Shown here: in pieces, positions 1 through 10,726 of the stretch
Position numbering within the stretch: position 1 is the first letter of the stretch
Layout of the letters: every line of letters begins with the position of its first letter
Source of the DNA: Bryopsis sp. KO-2023
Lineage: Eukaryota; Chlorophyta; Ulvophyceae; Bryopsidales; Bryopsidaceae
Assembly (NCBI GenBank): GCA_030272585.1
Contig: BSYQ01000002.1
Location: 7,874,001 to 7,938,000 of the forward strand
Reading direction: 5' to 3'
Length of the DNA: 64,000 nt
The notes under the pieces: generated by a model
What the model saw: the letters and a program-made list of their open reading frames with translations, nothing else
Database searches by the model: none
Told to the model about the DNA's origin: nothing
Position numbers and translations under genes: made by a program

Positions 1-1000
1 TTTCAAAACAAATTCACATCCATCAGCATTGAAGCAACAGTGGCTGGAATTATAGGTGCGATTTTGATGATTGGGCAAAGAGTGGGGGGTGTTCCACTGA
101 AAAAATCAAATTCCCAACAAGACTGATTTCTTTGGAGGTAGGAATTCTGGTGGGACAATCCAGGCCACACCAATGGGTGTTTTTTCATTCCAATGTTTGT
201 TTTTTTTCACTTTTTAATTCCACAGAAGATTTTTAGCACTCGGTTTGTGAAGGAATTCTTGTCTTAATGAAGAAAAAGAGAAAAAGTGAACGGGAAATTT
301 GGACAAGCAATTATTTTATTCAGGTGCCGAGTGACATTCTGCCATCAATGCCAATCAAGCAATTACCTGATCCACACACATCATTCTACTGGACCCCTTT
401 ATCTCCAAAACATGAAGGGGGCGTCAGTCATGGCCTCCATCAACATTTTCACAACATATGGAAATGCTTCCATGACCGACATTCTCAAGATCAGGTCCCA
501 ACACTTTTTTTCCCGACAATTTTTCGTTGGAGTGTCGCACACCAGGTTCGTCATTTTTCCACCAGCAGCCAGCTGGCAAGCCCCCCCACGAGCGGCTTGA
601 GGGGGCGCAGCTCTGCGATCGTACTCCGAATCCAGCAACCCTTGGATGGCGTCTCAATCCCCTCACAGTGGAGTGGCAAAATGTCGAACCGACGCTTTAT
701 CTGGAGAAATAACAGTGGAGCGCCGCAGTCAGAAACCCCCAACGCGCGAATGAAAACAAAAATTCGACAGCAGGCCGATATTACTATGTTTTTCTCTCGA
801 TTCCATTCAGCCCACTCGAAAACGAAATCAAAAAAGAGGGGTGAATTAAATGAAGAGGGAAAAAAAGTCGTCCCCCTTCCACTCACTGCAGAAAAATTCG
901 ACCTGACCCCCTGTCGACTAGTCGGCTCATCAAAGTCGATCAATCCGACAACACCACCCACCACTGCAGTTGAAAAGAGCTGTTATCCCAACCCAAAAAC
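1..1000. repeat. Dispersed duplicated segment R1, copy 1
   Basis: Positions about 60-470 match 60030-60440, and about 540-965 match 25005-25415; a shorter stretch near the start also matches 24770-24960. Matches are diverged but collinear, with shared blocks such as GAATCCAGCAACCCTTGGAT and ACATATGGAAATGCT. A 257-codon frame runs through 267-1040 but shows no recognisable domain and is not kept open in the copy at 25 kb. I see no gene here. The segment lies directly upstream of the F-box gene, so it may contain distal promoter sequence. Confidence 0.6.
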
Positions 1001-1440
1001 AGCTTCTTCGGACGATCGAGTTTCTCTGGCGGAAACGTAAAAAGATATCGGACTACTCCAGACAGGTGGGTTCTCTTGGCGCAAGTGTCTTGTTCCGTTT
1101 TTTCAAATTTTATCGAGAAACCCAGGCAGGAGATGGTTATATGTTTGCGATGTGCTGGGGTTGGTCGTTAGGACGTTCGACTACAATCTTTCTTTTTTCC
1201 TTGTTCGCCTACTCTCTGGCCGTTTTCTTTGTGTTTTTCCGAAAAAAATGGGACGTCGGGCGGGCGATGGCCTCCTGTGTTGGTGCCTGGCGTCCCAACT
1301 GCTGCTTTTTTTCTTGAGAAGACTTGAGCTCTCGTCAAGGCTGAAAATTTCTCTGTTTTTTGACAGCATCGTTTTTCGCGGAGCATAGCCAGTATTGATT
1401 GATCGATCAGTCGTTTTTTCGAATTGAAGGGGGTGCAAGG
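1001..1440 (+). promoter_or_regulatory. 5' leader and promoter region of the F-box/WD40 gene
   Basis: No coding sequence is convincing here. The part from about 1300 to 1440 is repeated in diverged form at about 62080-62265. Shared marks include GATTGATCGATCAGTCG or close variants, a T-rich run and GAA(T/C)TGAAGGGGG just before the start codon. Conservation across two copies suggests it is the leader/promoter of this gene family. No TATA box is clear. Confidence 0.4.
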
Positions 1441-2481
1441 ATGAGCGACTATGTTCCTGTCGAATGGGACTTGCCCAGGGATATACTGGTCAACATTCTT
1501 GGAAGAGTTCCTGCTGTATCACTTGCTGGATGCTCCTGTGTCGCAACATCTTGGCGAGAAGTTACCAGAAAAGAATCGTTCTTAAAAAAGAAAATCGGCT
1601 TGGAGCGTGCGTGGTTGCATGAACCAATAGAGCCCATCATTCACAACGACGAAAATGATTTTCCAATAGATTCTTGTACCAAGGTGAAGGATCTGATTGC
1701 CTTGGGTGGTTACGACGGGGTCAAGGTGTTTGATTTCGATCGGAGACAATTCGTTTTCAGGAGAATGGCTGGGGGTTTAGTCTTTTTTCTGGATGGGATA
1801 CTTGTGACCGGGGGTCTCAGAGGTGTTTTGAGTGGATGGGATATATCCACTTGGAGGAAGCTTTTTTGCGTATCAATTTTTGGCTGCAGTGTCTTATCGA
1901 TTGCGGATCTTGGCGACGACGTGGCGGTTGGGAGTAGCCGGGGGGATCTTGAAATTTGGAAAAAAGGGGTATGGGAGCGGATCGAATCCCTTCAAGGTCA
2001 CATGAAAAGTGTTACTTGTCTCTTGCCCCATTCAAGCAATCTTTTGATCAGTGGGTCTGATGATGAGACTATTCGAATATGGAACTTAGGTGATAATGCC
2101 TGCCTTAGAGTGATTGGGGGACAAAAAAAGGGAGCGATGTCCTTGGATGTTTCTGATGGGCTCATTTTTTGTGGAGCGTGTGATGGTAATATTCGCTCGT
2201 GGGAATTGGAAAGCGGTCAGCATGTGCAAACTTTTCGAGGTCACACAGATAGTATCACCTCGATCGTTGTTAAAGAAGGTCGGATGTTCACTGGATCATA
2301 TGATAGAACGATGAAAATATGGGATACAACGAAGGGGGAGTGTGTGAAGAGTTTTGATTGTTCACAATCGGACGAAAACATCCAGCCAAGGATGAATGTG
2401 TTATGGGTCGATGATGAAAAGTTGATCGCCGTTCGTGGTAATGGGGAGATTTGGGAGTGGGATTTTTCTCAAGGGTTATGA
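1441..2481 (+). CDS. F-box / WD40-repeat protein
   Basis: 346 residues, intronless. The start is the ATG at 1441; the frame is open upstream to 1399 but without an ATG. Residues about 8-57 form an F-box (WDLPRDILVNILGRV, then GCSCVATSWREV and LERAW), which in this family binds Skp1 of an SCF ubiquitin ligase. The rest is WD40-like blades: ISGSDDETIRIWNL, CGACDGNIRSWELESG, FTGSYDRTMKIWDT and a last blade ending in WEWDF. WD40 blades usually hold the degradation substrate, so the inferred role is an SCF substrate receptor; the substrate is unknown. The 3' half is copied in inverted orientation at 18559-19028, and a second full-length relative lies at 20184-21233. Confidence 0.85.
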   Translation: MSDYVPVEWDLPRDILVNILGRVPAVSLAGCSCVATSWREVTRKESFLKKKIGLERAWLHEPIEPIIHNDENDFPIDSCTKVKDLIALGGYDGVKVFDFDRRQFVFRRMAGGLVFFLDGILVTGGLRGVLSGWDISTWRKLFCVSIFGCSVLSIADLGDDVAVGSSRGDLEIWKKGVWERIESLQGHMKSVTCLLPHSSNLLISGSDDETIRIWNLGDNACLRVIGGQKKGAMSLDVSDGLIFCGACDGNIRSWELESGQHVQTFRGHTDSITSIVVKEGRMFTGSYDRTMKIWDTTKGECVKSFDCSQSDENIQPRMNVLWVDDEKLIAVRGNGEIWEWDFSQGL

Positions 2482-2804
2482 GCATTATCTCGTTGGGGAC
2501 AATTTTGTTCTTTAATATTTTCATTTATTGTGAGGTGCAACTCTAAAGAGAAGCGCTGTTTTGAATTTCTCTTAGCTTCTTATCCACCGACGAAATATAG
2601 CGTGTGCAATTATTTTTTATATATTTTTTAAGTCTCTACGATTCGAGAAGACACAAGTAGTCGGGACATCAATCTTAAATATATTCAGCACAAGTCATAA
2701 ATTCACGACTATTTTTTTTTAAATGTATTACTTTTGCAACTGTTTTGTCACCCCTGCCTTGCCTCCAAAGTGATTGAGTTTCGTCTCAATCAGCCAGACA
2801 CCCA

Positions 2805-3462
2805 ACACACTTAAAGTACCAGCCAACCCATTGACTCACCACCCGGAGTCAAGCACTCTCTCACGAGTGCCGCGTATTTTGCCCTTGCATACTGTACCTT
2901 CGACTAAAAATTCGAAGAGGGAGGAAACTCGATGGGGTTAAATTGTGGGCCTCACCGTTCTCTTTTTTTCCAAGATCCGGAAGGACGCAGAAAAAACAAG
3001 ACCCTCGAATATAGAAAACCTCTTTCGAATTCACCTATGAGAAGAAAGGAAATATCTTTTCCCCACTCAGACAAGATGTCACACGACGTCATATAAATTT
3101 TCATTCGAACAATCAGGAGTACATTTTCGATTCGATCACTACACATTTCGGTGAAACGCTCTGCAGTTACATGTCATAAACGGGTTCCTGGCAATCCAGT
3201 TTTTTTGGGGAACTTGCCCTGCGAAAAGAGACTTTGAAATGTCCCAGTGTAGCATGTATCCACTTTCCGAAAGTAGTAGAGTCTACTAAACTGTGGGGGA
3301 CTGCGGCCGCCCCTCGCTGTTTTCTTCAGCAAGATAAAAAGAAAATCAATGTGGATGTGCTCTTCAACTGTCGCAGTAACGGCAGTCGCGGACAGGGGGG
3401 TGACTATGTACGTTGATAAGAACCTCGAAAAGGTTTAGGAAAAAAAAAGCTGGTTGAAATCG
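2805..3462. other. Segment present in the left arm only
   Basis: In the right arm the sequence corresponding to about 2800 runs directly into that corresponding to about 3465. The 650 bp between them is therefore an insertion on the left or a deletion on the right. I see no coding frame, terminal repeat or clear target duplication, so its nature is unknown. Confidence 0.5.
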
Positions 3463-4288
3463 ACTGCTTCCACGTGTGGTGTTGCGCGTCAGACAGTTAT
3501 ACCTAAACTCTCCCACGACAACGATTTTTTTTCAAAGTTTCAATTTTCTGTTTCATGGAATCAACTCTCCACATTTCTTTTTCGCGGTTCTATATTCTAA
3601 GCCAATACAAACAAACAAACAAACATCAGTTACATTGTAAGCCAATACACCCCCCACTATTTTCCTAGTCACAGAAGGAAAAGAAGGAAGAAATGAAAAA
3701 TCCTTCGATTTATGTTCTTCCTTCTGTGAATAATCCATTGGTCCCTTATTTTCCCCCTCCCAAATGTTGCAACCCATTCGAAATACAACATCCGTCGAAA
3801 TCTCAAAAGGAAGTAAGAGGAACTATACACTACACTCCAAAAATTACTCGTCGTCCACCATCAGAAACTCAAATCAGTTCTCAAAAAAGCCTCTTAAACA
3901 ACCCCCACAACAGTTGTCAAAAGACACCCAAAAAATATATATATATATTCTTGACAGAACCCAACCCACAGATTTCTGATAAAGGTTTAGTTCCCCCCCC
4001 CCCCCTCACGCCCCCCCAAAAAAAACCCAAAAAATCACACATTCAAACCAAACTAACCCCCTTTTTCTTGGGGTAGCAAAATACCACCATGGTGAGGTTA
4101 TTTCTGAAGAACAGCAAGACTGCACCCCAAAAACAAACAAAAACCAAATCAGTAGAGTGAGGAAAACTATACACATATTGGAGGGCTTTTGTTGAAAAGA
4201 AAACAAATGTGTTCACTACAAAGGGAGGTATCGAGTCAGATATTTCAAATTTGATTGAGGAAAAAGGCTCATGGATGTAAAATATCCT

Positions 4289-4360
4289 TGCACAAGGTAC
4301 GCGGAGACTACCTCCATCAGGTCTTAAGTCTGACGCCTTGGACCACTCAGCCACTGTGCC
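4289..4360 (-). pseudogene. tRNA-Leu(UAA) relic, T-arm missing
   Basis: On the minus strand a leucine-type D region (GGCTGAGTGGTCCAAGGCG) is followed by an anticodon arm with a CTTAAGA loop (anticodon UAA) and a long variable arm. The sequence then jumps straight to the 3' acceptor strand CTTGTGC, so the TTCGA arm is deleted. The mirror copy at 17321-17404 keeps the T-loop but has a damaged anticodon stem. Neither copy looks functional. Confidence 0.6.
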
Positions 4361-4960
4361 ACAGAAATCGTAGAACAAATTTGTCTTTTGATTGCGAACA
4401 TAAATGAAGTCCTGGTGAAAAACAAGTAGCAAACGAGGCGCGGAATGATTCCAAAAGTGGTGAGACAAAGAAGAAAATTGAGCGGTCCCTCTGGATATCT
4501 GTCACTGGTGAATCCTGTACTCAGCTCTGGTACATTGTCCTCCCACCGAAGCAGGCGGCCAGTGATCGCTGCTCGGTTTCCCGCCTGGCGCTTTGCCCAG
4601 CACTTCATCTATTCCGCCACCGACTCCTCAGAAAAGGTGCCAGAACAGACCCACCCCTTGGAAAGGATGCACCATCAACTCTCAGCACAGGACCAAGGAC
4701 AGACACCTTCGATCCACGCTCAACAGTCCCCGCTTGGGTGATAAGCAGGCGCTACCCTGCTCGACACTCTATTGTTGGGAATTAGAACAAGTCGTTTTCG
4801 GGCATTGAGGCGGAGTTCAAGCACACGCAACAAAACCAAATGTCAGTTCTGGTAGGCTCCAGCACACTTGCGTGGTGGTGGCCGAGGTGCACAGAGTGGA
4901 ATGTCGTTCTAACAGAAGAATCACCAGGATCATCATGCTGATGGGACTGGGGGCGCCTCG

Positions 4961-5130
4961 AAAAAAGGAAATAAGAAAAAGACCTTAATTAAGGCTACCA
5001 GTCGATCAGGGTAGCGCCTGCTCTGCACTATTTGGGGTGGCTGAGAGGTGTCTTTGGACTTCTAGGACTGTCGTATTCAATACTGAAGGAGCTCAGGTAA
5101 AAAGCTGATGAAGCACGGTGTTGTTGGGTG
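4961..5130. other. Short intergenic stretch
   Basis: This links the end of the left arm to the next tRNA-like sequence. I see no feature in it. Confidence 0.4.
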
Positions 5131-5196
5131 TCACGTGGCCCAATGGAGAAGGCGTTTGCCTCTGGAGCAGAAGACTGCAAGTTCGAGTCCTATCCC
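5131..5196 (+). pseudogene. tRNA-like sequence followed by poly-C and A-rich tract
   Basis: GTGGCCCAATGGAGAAGGCG resembles a tRNA D region and A box. TTTGC-CTCTGGA-GCAGA forms an anticodon-like stem-loop, and GTTCGAGTCC is a B box. The T stem does not pair well and no matching acceptor stem is visible. A C run and an A-rich tail follow, as in tRNA-derived SINEs. Isotype is not assignable. Confidence 0.4.
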
Positions 5197-7084
5197 CCCC
5201 CCACAGAAAAAAGAAGAAAACAGAAAAAAAGAAAAAGAAGAAAAACATGTACGTGTACATAATAACTTGTTTAGGCTTTTAATCAAAAAGAAAGCAAGTA
5301 TGTGTGCGCGCCCTGTTCTACACTTGTATTTTTCAGAGTGGGGCCCTGTATTTACATAAATAATACAATTGCAACTCACAGAACGCAAGACATACCGGGC
5401 ACAGCGCTTTTGGGAACGAAACCATTCACTTCTGGAGGGGAAAGTTTCAGACAGTTTATCTCAGGGTCGTTTCTTGAAAAACAGGACTAATTTACAATTG
5501 TCAACATTTCTATTTCGGCGCCTACGCTGGCTGATTGCCCACAATGTCAAGAGCGCTATCTCAAAATCCACTAATTCAATTGACAAGGCAAAACAGGAAT
5601 CTATAAAAAGACATTCATCTAGGTTTCATTCGTTGATTGATTCATTCATTCATTCATTTATACTCCAGAGTTTTAAGGGTTTTCTGTGGGGGGGGGAGGG
5701 GGTTTCCTCCACATTCTTCACTCGACCATTTCTTTTTCTGCCCAGACCTTCCACAAGCTGTGAAGAAAACAAATTTGCAGTTAAATCATACCCGACGAAC
5801 ATGTTTCTCTTTTTCCTGTTCTTTGCAGCGAGGGCGTTGGACTCAATAGATGATTGCACAAGGAAAAGCCGGCGGCGGCTGGCCTGTAATTTTATGCATA
5901 CAAAGCGGCGGACTTTTGCTTACCACGTTGTCGAAAACACTTTCATCAAACTGCATTCCAGCTTGCCGGGTGCTGAGTCCGCGACCTAAAGCGACTCCTC
6001 TCCAAAGAGTGCTGAGTTGGCAGCATTCCGCTACCAACCGCTACTTCCTTGCAACAGGGTGCTTTTTAGGGCGCATTCCGCTACTCCAAGAAACTTCAAA
6101 CGCACTGATGAAGGGGCTTCGACGATGGGGTCTTGTTCAACCTCTTCCCTTCGAAGAAACACATGACGACGACTAAAGTCACTTTTGGTAGTGCTGGCAT
6201 GGGTAGTAGCACTGACATGAGTAGTAGTCGTCAGCCTGACGACTCACATTTTGCTGGTTCAAAAAGACTTCTTTCACTAAGAATATTAATCTTTGAAAGG
6301 CAATTTCAAGGGGGCAGGTGACAAGATTCAAGAGTGGAGGTGGAAAAACCTTTCCTATGCTGTTTTTTTTGATAGCTAAGGGGGATCTGTTTCCCTTTCC
6401 AGAAGTTCTAGTTCGTCAGTTTCGATTATTAAGGAAAGCACTGAAATACAAGCTTGAACTGTTTTCATTTTTGGAGCAATTCAGTTTTATGTATTTCCAG
6501 AACACTTGCTGGAGTGCAAAATGAACACATATATGTTCCGAAATCTGATATCAACATTCTTGTCATTTTCTTGTCATCATTCGTAGGAGCTCATACCTCG
6601 TACGTGTGGATCCAGAAACACTTCAGCACGCCCCCCCCCCCCCCCCAAAAAAAAACCCTGTCCTCCGCAAGCCTAACCGCCAACATCGTCCTCCTCCTCC
6701 CCCTCTTCCTCCTGTCAAAAGCATAACGATAAAGCATATCGTCAAACATGGAATGCTCATATGTGTACCTTCAAAAAGAGAGATTTCGACCGGGAAACGC
6801 AAAAAAACGACGCGACACATCCCAAACGCACCGAGCTTTGACTCTCCCTGTCGTCGTCAGACGACGAAGAGTCTGTATCTGTGTCGACGGGGTTGTTCCA
6901 TTGGTGTGCCCTTTTTCTCGCAGCAGAAATCATCCTGGCACAAAGTCCAACAGCGAACAGACTGGCGAACACCACCGTCCTCATGGTTACTATCACTGTA
7001 GCTGCTGTTGCTGGTAGAGTATAAGAATCTAGACGAGTTTCTGGACTCCCGGCTCGTTTCGCTTGAAGAGTCAACGGTTCACTA
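5197..7084. other. Intergenic region with simple repeats
   Basis: Only short frames occur; the longest (206 codons from 5369) is low-complexity and crosses an ATTC microsatellite at 5637-5660. A pure C run followed by an A run lies at about 6631-6655. No gene is supported. Confidence 0.4.
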
Positions 7085-7180
7085 AACACACAAGCACGTG
7101 GGCGCCCTGTTCCGTACTCATATCACGGCTTTTGGGGCTGAATCAGTGAAGGTCGAAGTCAACAAAAAGAAGTAGCAGGG
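7085..7180. repeat. Inverted-repeat partner of 15155-15250
   Basis: The block with GCACGTGGGCGCCCTGTTCC, GGCTTTTGGGGCTGAATCAGT and GAAGTCAACAAAAAGAAG occurs in reverse at 15155-15250. It is a second pair nested inside the larger inverted duplication. Confidence 0.7.
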
Positions 7181-7389
7181 GAGATTGTACTGTAGCTTGA
7201 GTGTAGACGAAGTTTTTGACTGGTGCAGGAGCTATTCTCAATCAACTGACAAGAAGGCCTCGGCCGGCAAGGTTTATATCGCTTTACTCAATCTATCCAA
7301 TGAACAGAAAATAAATCATCAACATAGGGAGGTAACCCAATCAGATACGTGAAAACAATGCTAACACCAACTAATCAACAAAGATACCC

Positions 7390-7660
7390 ACTAGTGGGTG
7401 GCACCCCGGGGTGCCACCCAGTCTTGGATCATCAAGACGGAGCGAGTGTTTTGTTGAAATCAAAGAGTTTGAAAGAAAGACTGCAGACGCTGGGGCTGCT
7501 TCTGCAGGGATGGTGCTCTTTGTTGTGTGAAATTTCATTTTCAAAAAAAAAAAAGAGTGTGGAGAGGGGGATTCGAACCCCCGCCGAATAGCAATTCTAG
7601 TCGCGACGATCCATCCACTCTACGGACCCGGTCAGAATCTGTTCTCCACGATCCATTCCA
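7390..7660 (-). repeat. Duplicated segment R2, copy 1 (contains a tRNA-like gene)
   Basis: This matches 56930-57190 in inverted orientation. The shared stretch covers the 92-nt tRNA-like sequence, the A/T homopolymer next to it, AAATTTCACACAACAAAGAGC, and the block ending in TTGATGATCCAAGACTGAGTG. The two copies are close, so this duplication is younger than the large inverted arms. Confidence 0.75.
7558..7649 (-). tRNA. tRNA-like RNA, 92 nt, isotype unclear
   Basis: On the minus strand, GTGGAGA at the 5' end pairs perfectly with TCTCCAC plus a discriminator A at the 3' end. The T arm is perfect (GGGGG-TTCGAAT-CCCCC). The middle is abnormal: the D region TAGAGTGGATGG is short and preceded by about 20 extra nt, and no normal anticodon loop with U33 can be drawn. 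The copy at 56939-57030 has the same length. It could be an aberrant tRNA, a relic, or a tRNA-derived repeat head. Confidence 0.45.
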
Positions 7661-8305
7661 AAACCAATTCGATATGTAACAAACATGCTCTTTCATGAGC
7701 TTCATGTAAACCCTACAAGCAAGCGATCGATCAAGCTTTGATCACCAAAAAACATCCAGCGGTGAAAAAGAGCCCTGTGTTTCAAGGGAAAAACAGAAAG
7801 GTTGAGAAAAAGGCCGCCGCCGCCAACTGGGTTTTGTCTTCCCTCCTCCACCATCTTGAGGTTGCTTTCAACTTGTTTGCTTCGAAGGTTCGATCGCAGT
7901 ATGCTTCCTGGTCTTTTCTTTTTTCTGGTGGGGGTGAAATCGGCTTGGTTTCCTTGAGGCCTTCTTTCGCACGCTGACGATATTCGCAGTATTGTTTTCA
8001 TACGAGTATATTTTCCATCAGGGTGCTGATGTTGTGTTTTTGGGGGGTGTTGGCTACCAGGGTAGGTGGGACTGAGATGGGTTCTGTGTGTCAGCTTGGA
8101 GAAAATTCAGATGCCGGGTGCTGAAGACCTCCATTCAGCAAGCCTATTGCTTTTCTGAACGAGCGACCATAAGAAGTACGACAACCAGGCGTGAGGCCAA
8201 TTCCAAAGAGGCCGCTGTCTATCCTCTAGTTGCCTCCTCCACGAAAACAGGGGATAATGCAAATACACGATGAAGAGAATGTGGAGTTAGACCAACCAGA
8301 AATAT
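7661..8305. other. Intergenic region without a supported gene
   Basis: Only short overlapping frames on both strands. Nothing recognisable. Confidence 0.4.
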
Positions 8306-8309
8306 TAAT

Positions 8310-8500
8310 TGCGCAGCCCTTTTTCATTTCGTCCCATGAATTGATCCCATCTGTGAGATTTTGGCAAAAGTATATATATATTTTTTTTGCAATTCACCAT
8401 GGTTGGAGTCATGGTGCATCTTCTAATCTTGAATTGAAAAAGCAAGCAAAAACCATTTGCAATTCATTCTGTGCACAAATTCTTTCCAGGATCCACCAAA
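8310..8500 (+). repeat. Duplicated segment R3, copy 1
   Basis: A direct, diverged match to 54780-54985. Shared blocks include TCTTGAATTGAAAAAGCAA and TTCTGTGCACAAATTCTTT, plus an ATGACTGCA/ATGGTGCA region between them. No coding content. Confidence 0.65.
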
Positions 8501-8899
8501 ACACCCACACACACCAAAAACAACAGCAGTTTCTTTTCCCCAACATGCATGAAAATCTCCCAAAAAAAGGTAAAAAGTAAAATCGAAATCAAAAACAAAA
8601 AAAACCCCGCTGGCGGTTTCAGCACCGGCGACTACGACCTCTCTGGCGCATCTGATCATCCCTGTCAGCTCGAGAGTGAAGGTTCGAACCCAGGACCTGC
8701 ACTATAGGAGATTCGCTGAATACGATGTAAACGTTCGCATGGTTAATGACATCATTAACGTTGTTCCACACCCCGTTTGCATGGTTGTTTTTCATCGATG
8801 TGGAGTGCACATTTAACAATGTTGCATTTTTTAGCACCCACATCCAGTCGGCGAATCACGCAGAAGGCCCGGTTAGCATGGTTGACGTCTTTTGGAGAT

Positions 8900-9670
8900 G
8901 ACATGGCTGAGTGCTTCATTTGCAACGATGCAGTCCACAACGCAGACAGGCGTTTTAGCACGGAATAATGTGCACTCCACAACGATGCAGTTCACAACGC
9001 AGACAAGCGTTTTAGCACGGAATAATGTGCACTCCACAACGATGCAGTTCACAACGCAGACAGGCGTTTTAGCACGGAATAATGTGCACTCCGCAACGAT
9101 GACGTCCACAACGCAGACAAGCGTTTTAGCACGGAATAATGTGCACTCCACAACGATGACGTCCACAACGCAGACAAGCGTTTCAGCACGGAATAATGTG
9201 CACTCCACAACGATACATTTTACAACGTAGACATGCCCCTGAGCACGGAACAATGTGCACTCCACAACGATGCATTTTACAACGTAGACAGGCCCTGAGC
9301 ACGGAACAACGTGCATTTTACAACGTAGACAGGCCCCTGAGCACGGAACAATGTGCACTCCACAACGATGCATTTTACAACGTAGACATGCCCCTGAGCA
9401 CGGAACAATGTGCACTCCACAACGATGCATTTTACAACGTAGACAGGCCCCTGAGCACGGAACAATGTGCACTCCACAACGATGCATTTTACATCGTAGA
9501 CATGCCTGTTCACGTTGATTTGTATGCACTTTGCAACGTTAGTTATTACAACGCGGACAGGCCTGTGAGCGCGGAAGAGGATGCACTTTGCAACGTTGGT
9601 TACAACAACGCGGACAGGCCTCTGGACACTGGTAGTTCTGCACTTTGCAACGTTGATTACAAATCCTTTC
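8900..9670. repeat. 57-bp tandem minisatellite, about 13 units
   Basis: The core block CACGGAA(T/C)AATGTGCACTCC recurs at 8959, 9016, 9073, 9130, 9187 and 9244 with exact 57-bp spacing. It then recurs at 9300, 9342 (a short 42-bp unit), 9399 and 9456. Three more diverged units run to about 9670, and degenerate units extend left to about 8740. Because 57 is a multiple of three, long frames stay open on both strands with a 19-residue period. The open frames are a consequence of the repeat, not good evidence of a protein. Confidence 0.9.
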
Positions 9671-10029
9671 TCCACAAGTATACCACATGATAGCCACTGC
9701 CCGCCCACCAGCTGCCAATACCCAATCACTTCAACCAGATATAAAAAATGTCATAAAATGTTTATACCAAAAAAAACAAGTCTGTTTCCCAAACGATACC
9801 CGAAGCTATAGACTTGATTTCACCATTGCTGATGCACCATTTCTTTGACATCAATACAGGGCAAAGCTTTGAAATACATTCCAGAGATAAAGACAACACA
9901 AATCAGCTCAGCATCTGCAACAGTAAATTCTATATCCATATTCTATATTCTATATTCTATTCTATATTCTGCTGTGGAGCAGGCGAGGGTCAGAATCCAA
10001 TTCGGAAAAAAAACAGCACATCAATAATG
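9671..10029. other. Intergenic region with a TATTC microsatellite
   Basis: Repeated CTATATT/CTATTC units occupy about 9931-9972. No gene is visible. Confidence 0.5.
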
Positions 10030-10726
10030 CTAGCTCTTCTTCCTATCTTCAAAAGACCTCTTTGTATTCTTCTCATCATTGTAGTAATCAATTCTGATCC
10101 ATAGACCATTCTTGCAACCGTCTTTGGAACTGTTACAGAGCTCCCTCTTGAAGGTCCTCGCACAGGAAGAAGCACCAACACTAGGGCAAGGCTCCAGCTG
10201 CTGCTTGAGCAAGAGCCTCCGCGAAAGCGACCGCCCAAGTGTTTCCAGATGCAGACCAACCACAGGCAAAACCTCGGCCCTCGCAATTGACCTGGACAGC
10301 AGCCTCTTCCCAGACACTGGCAACAGCAACAGCTTCAGCAGTCGTTTCTGCCTTGCCTTTGTCACAGCTGGAACCATCCTCTGACCTTTATATGCATCCT
10401 TGAATAGGTTTTCCAACCTGGAAGGAAACCCAAGTGCACCTGGTCAGGACCTGTTTTTACGCTGAGTTGGACTGGGCCCTTGGGTTCCTTTCTCCCGGAT
10501 CCTGGAATGCCTGGTGGATCAACTGATTAAAACGTGGACTCCAGCTTCGTGAAAAAAATACCAAGTGGGCTTCCTGCAATCCCAGTGTGCGCACCAATTC
10601 AGAATCTGTAGCCGAGAAAAATTTCTTATTGCACACCTTGATGACACAAAGGGAAAATAAAGTTTTAGCAAAAACACCCCTAAAATTTTGTAACCTCAAT
10701 TGATTTTTTTTCCATCCAGCACACAA
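10030..10726 (-). CDS. Probable small two-exon gene, unknown function (partial)
   Basis: On the minus strand the frame from about 10726 down to 10461 joins 10417-10030 through a 43-nt intron at 10460-10418. That intron has a GT donor, a CTGAC branch-like motif and a TTTCCTTCCAG acceptor. The join keeps the reading frame (…SNSA then LENLFKDAYKG…). The product is rich in Leu, Arg and Lys and ends in a basic tail (KRSFEDRKKS). The true start is not clear; another acceptor-like sequence, TTTTTCTCGGCTACAG near 10608, suggests a further upstream exon. I do not recognise the family. The consistent splice geometry is the main reason to believe it. Confidence 0.45.

Larger units (their letters stand above)
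2015..4960 (+). repeat. Left arm of a large inverted duplication
   Basis: From the CTCTTGCCCC block inside the WD40 gene to about 4960, this stretch aligns in reverse with 19028 down to about 16760. Matching landmarks are the WD40 3' half, the AACTCT(A/G)AAGAGAAG block, the CAAA/TTTG microsatellite (3607 versus 18080), the ATAGAACCGCGAAA block, a tRNA-Leu relic, and the CCCGCCTGGCGCTTTGCCCA block (4578 versus 17081). Similarity is clearly imperfect, so the duplication is old. Beyond the WD40 end I see no protein gene in 2482-4960. Confidence 0.8.

Noticed and set aside
5369..5989. 206-codon plus-strand frame
   Set aside because: Low complexity, crosses an ATTC microsatellite and a G run, no domain.
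6757..7089. Minus-strand frame with a signal-peptide-like start (MRTVVFASLFAVGLCA)
   Set aside because: Short, acidic Ser/Asp run only, no second exon or homologue that I can support.
8873..9729. 218- and 150-codon minus-strand frames and plus-strand frames over the minisatellite
   Set aside because: They arise from a 57-bp repeat that stays open in several frames; no start context, domain or unique sequence supports coding.
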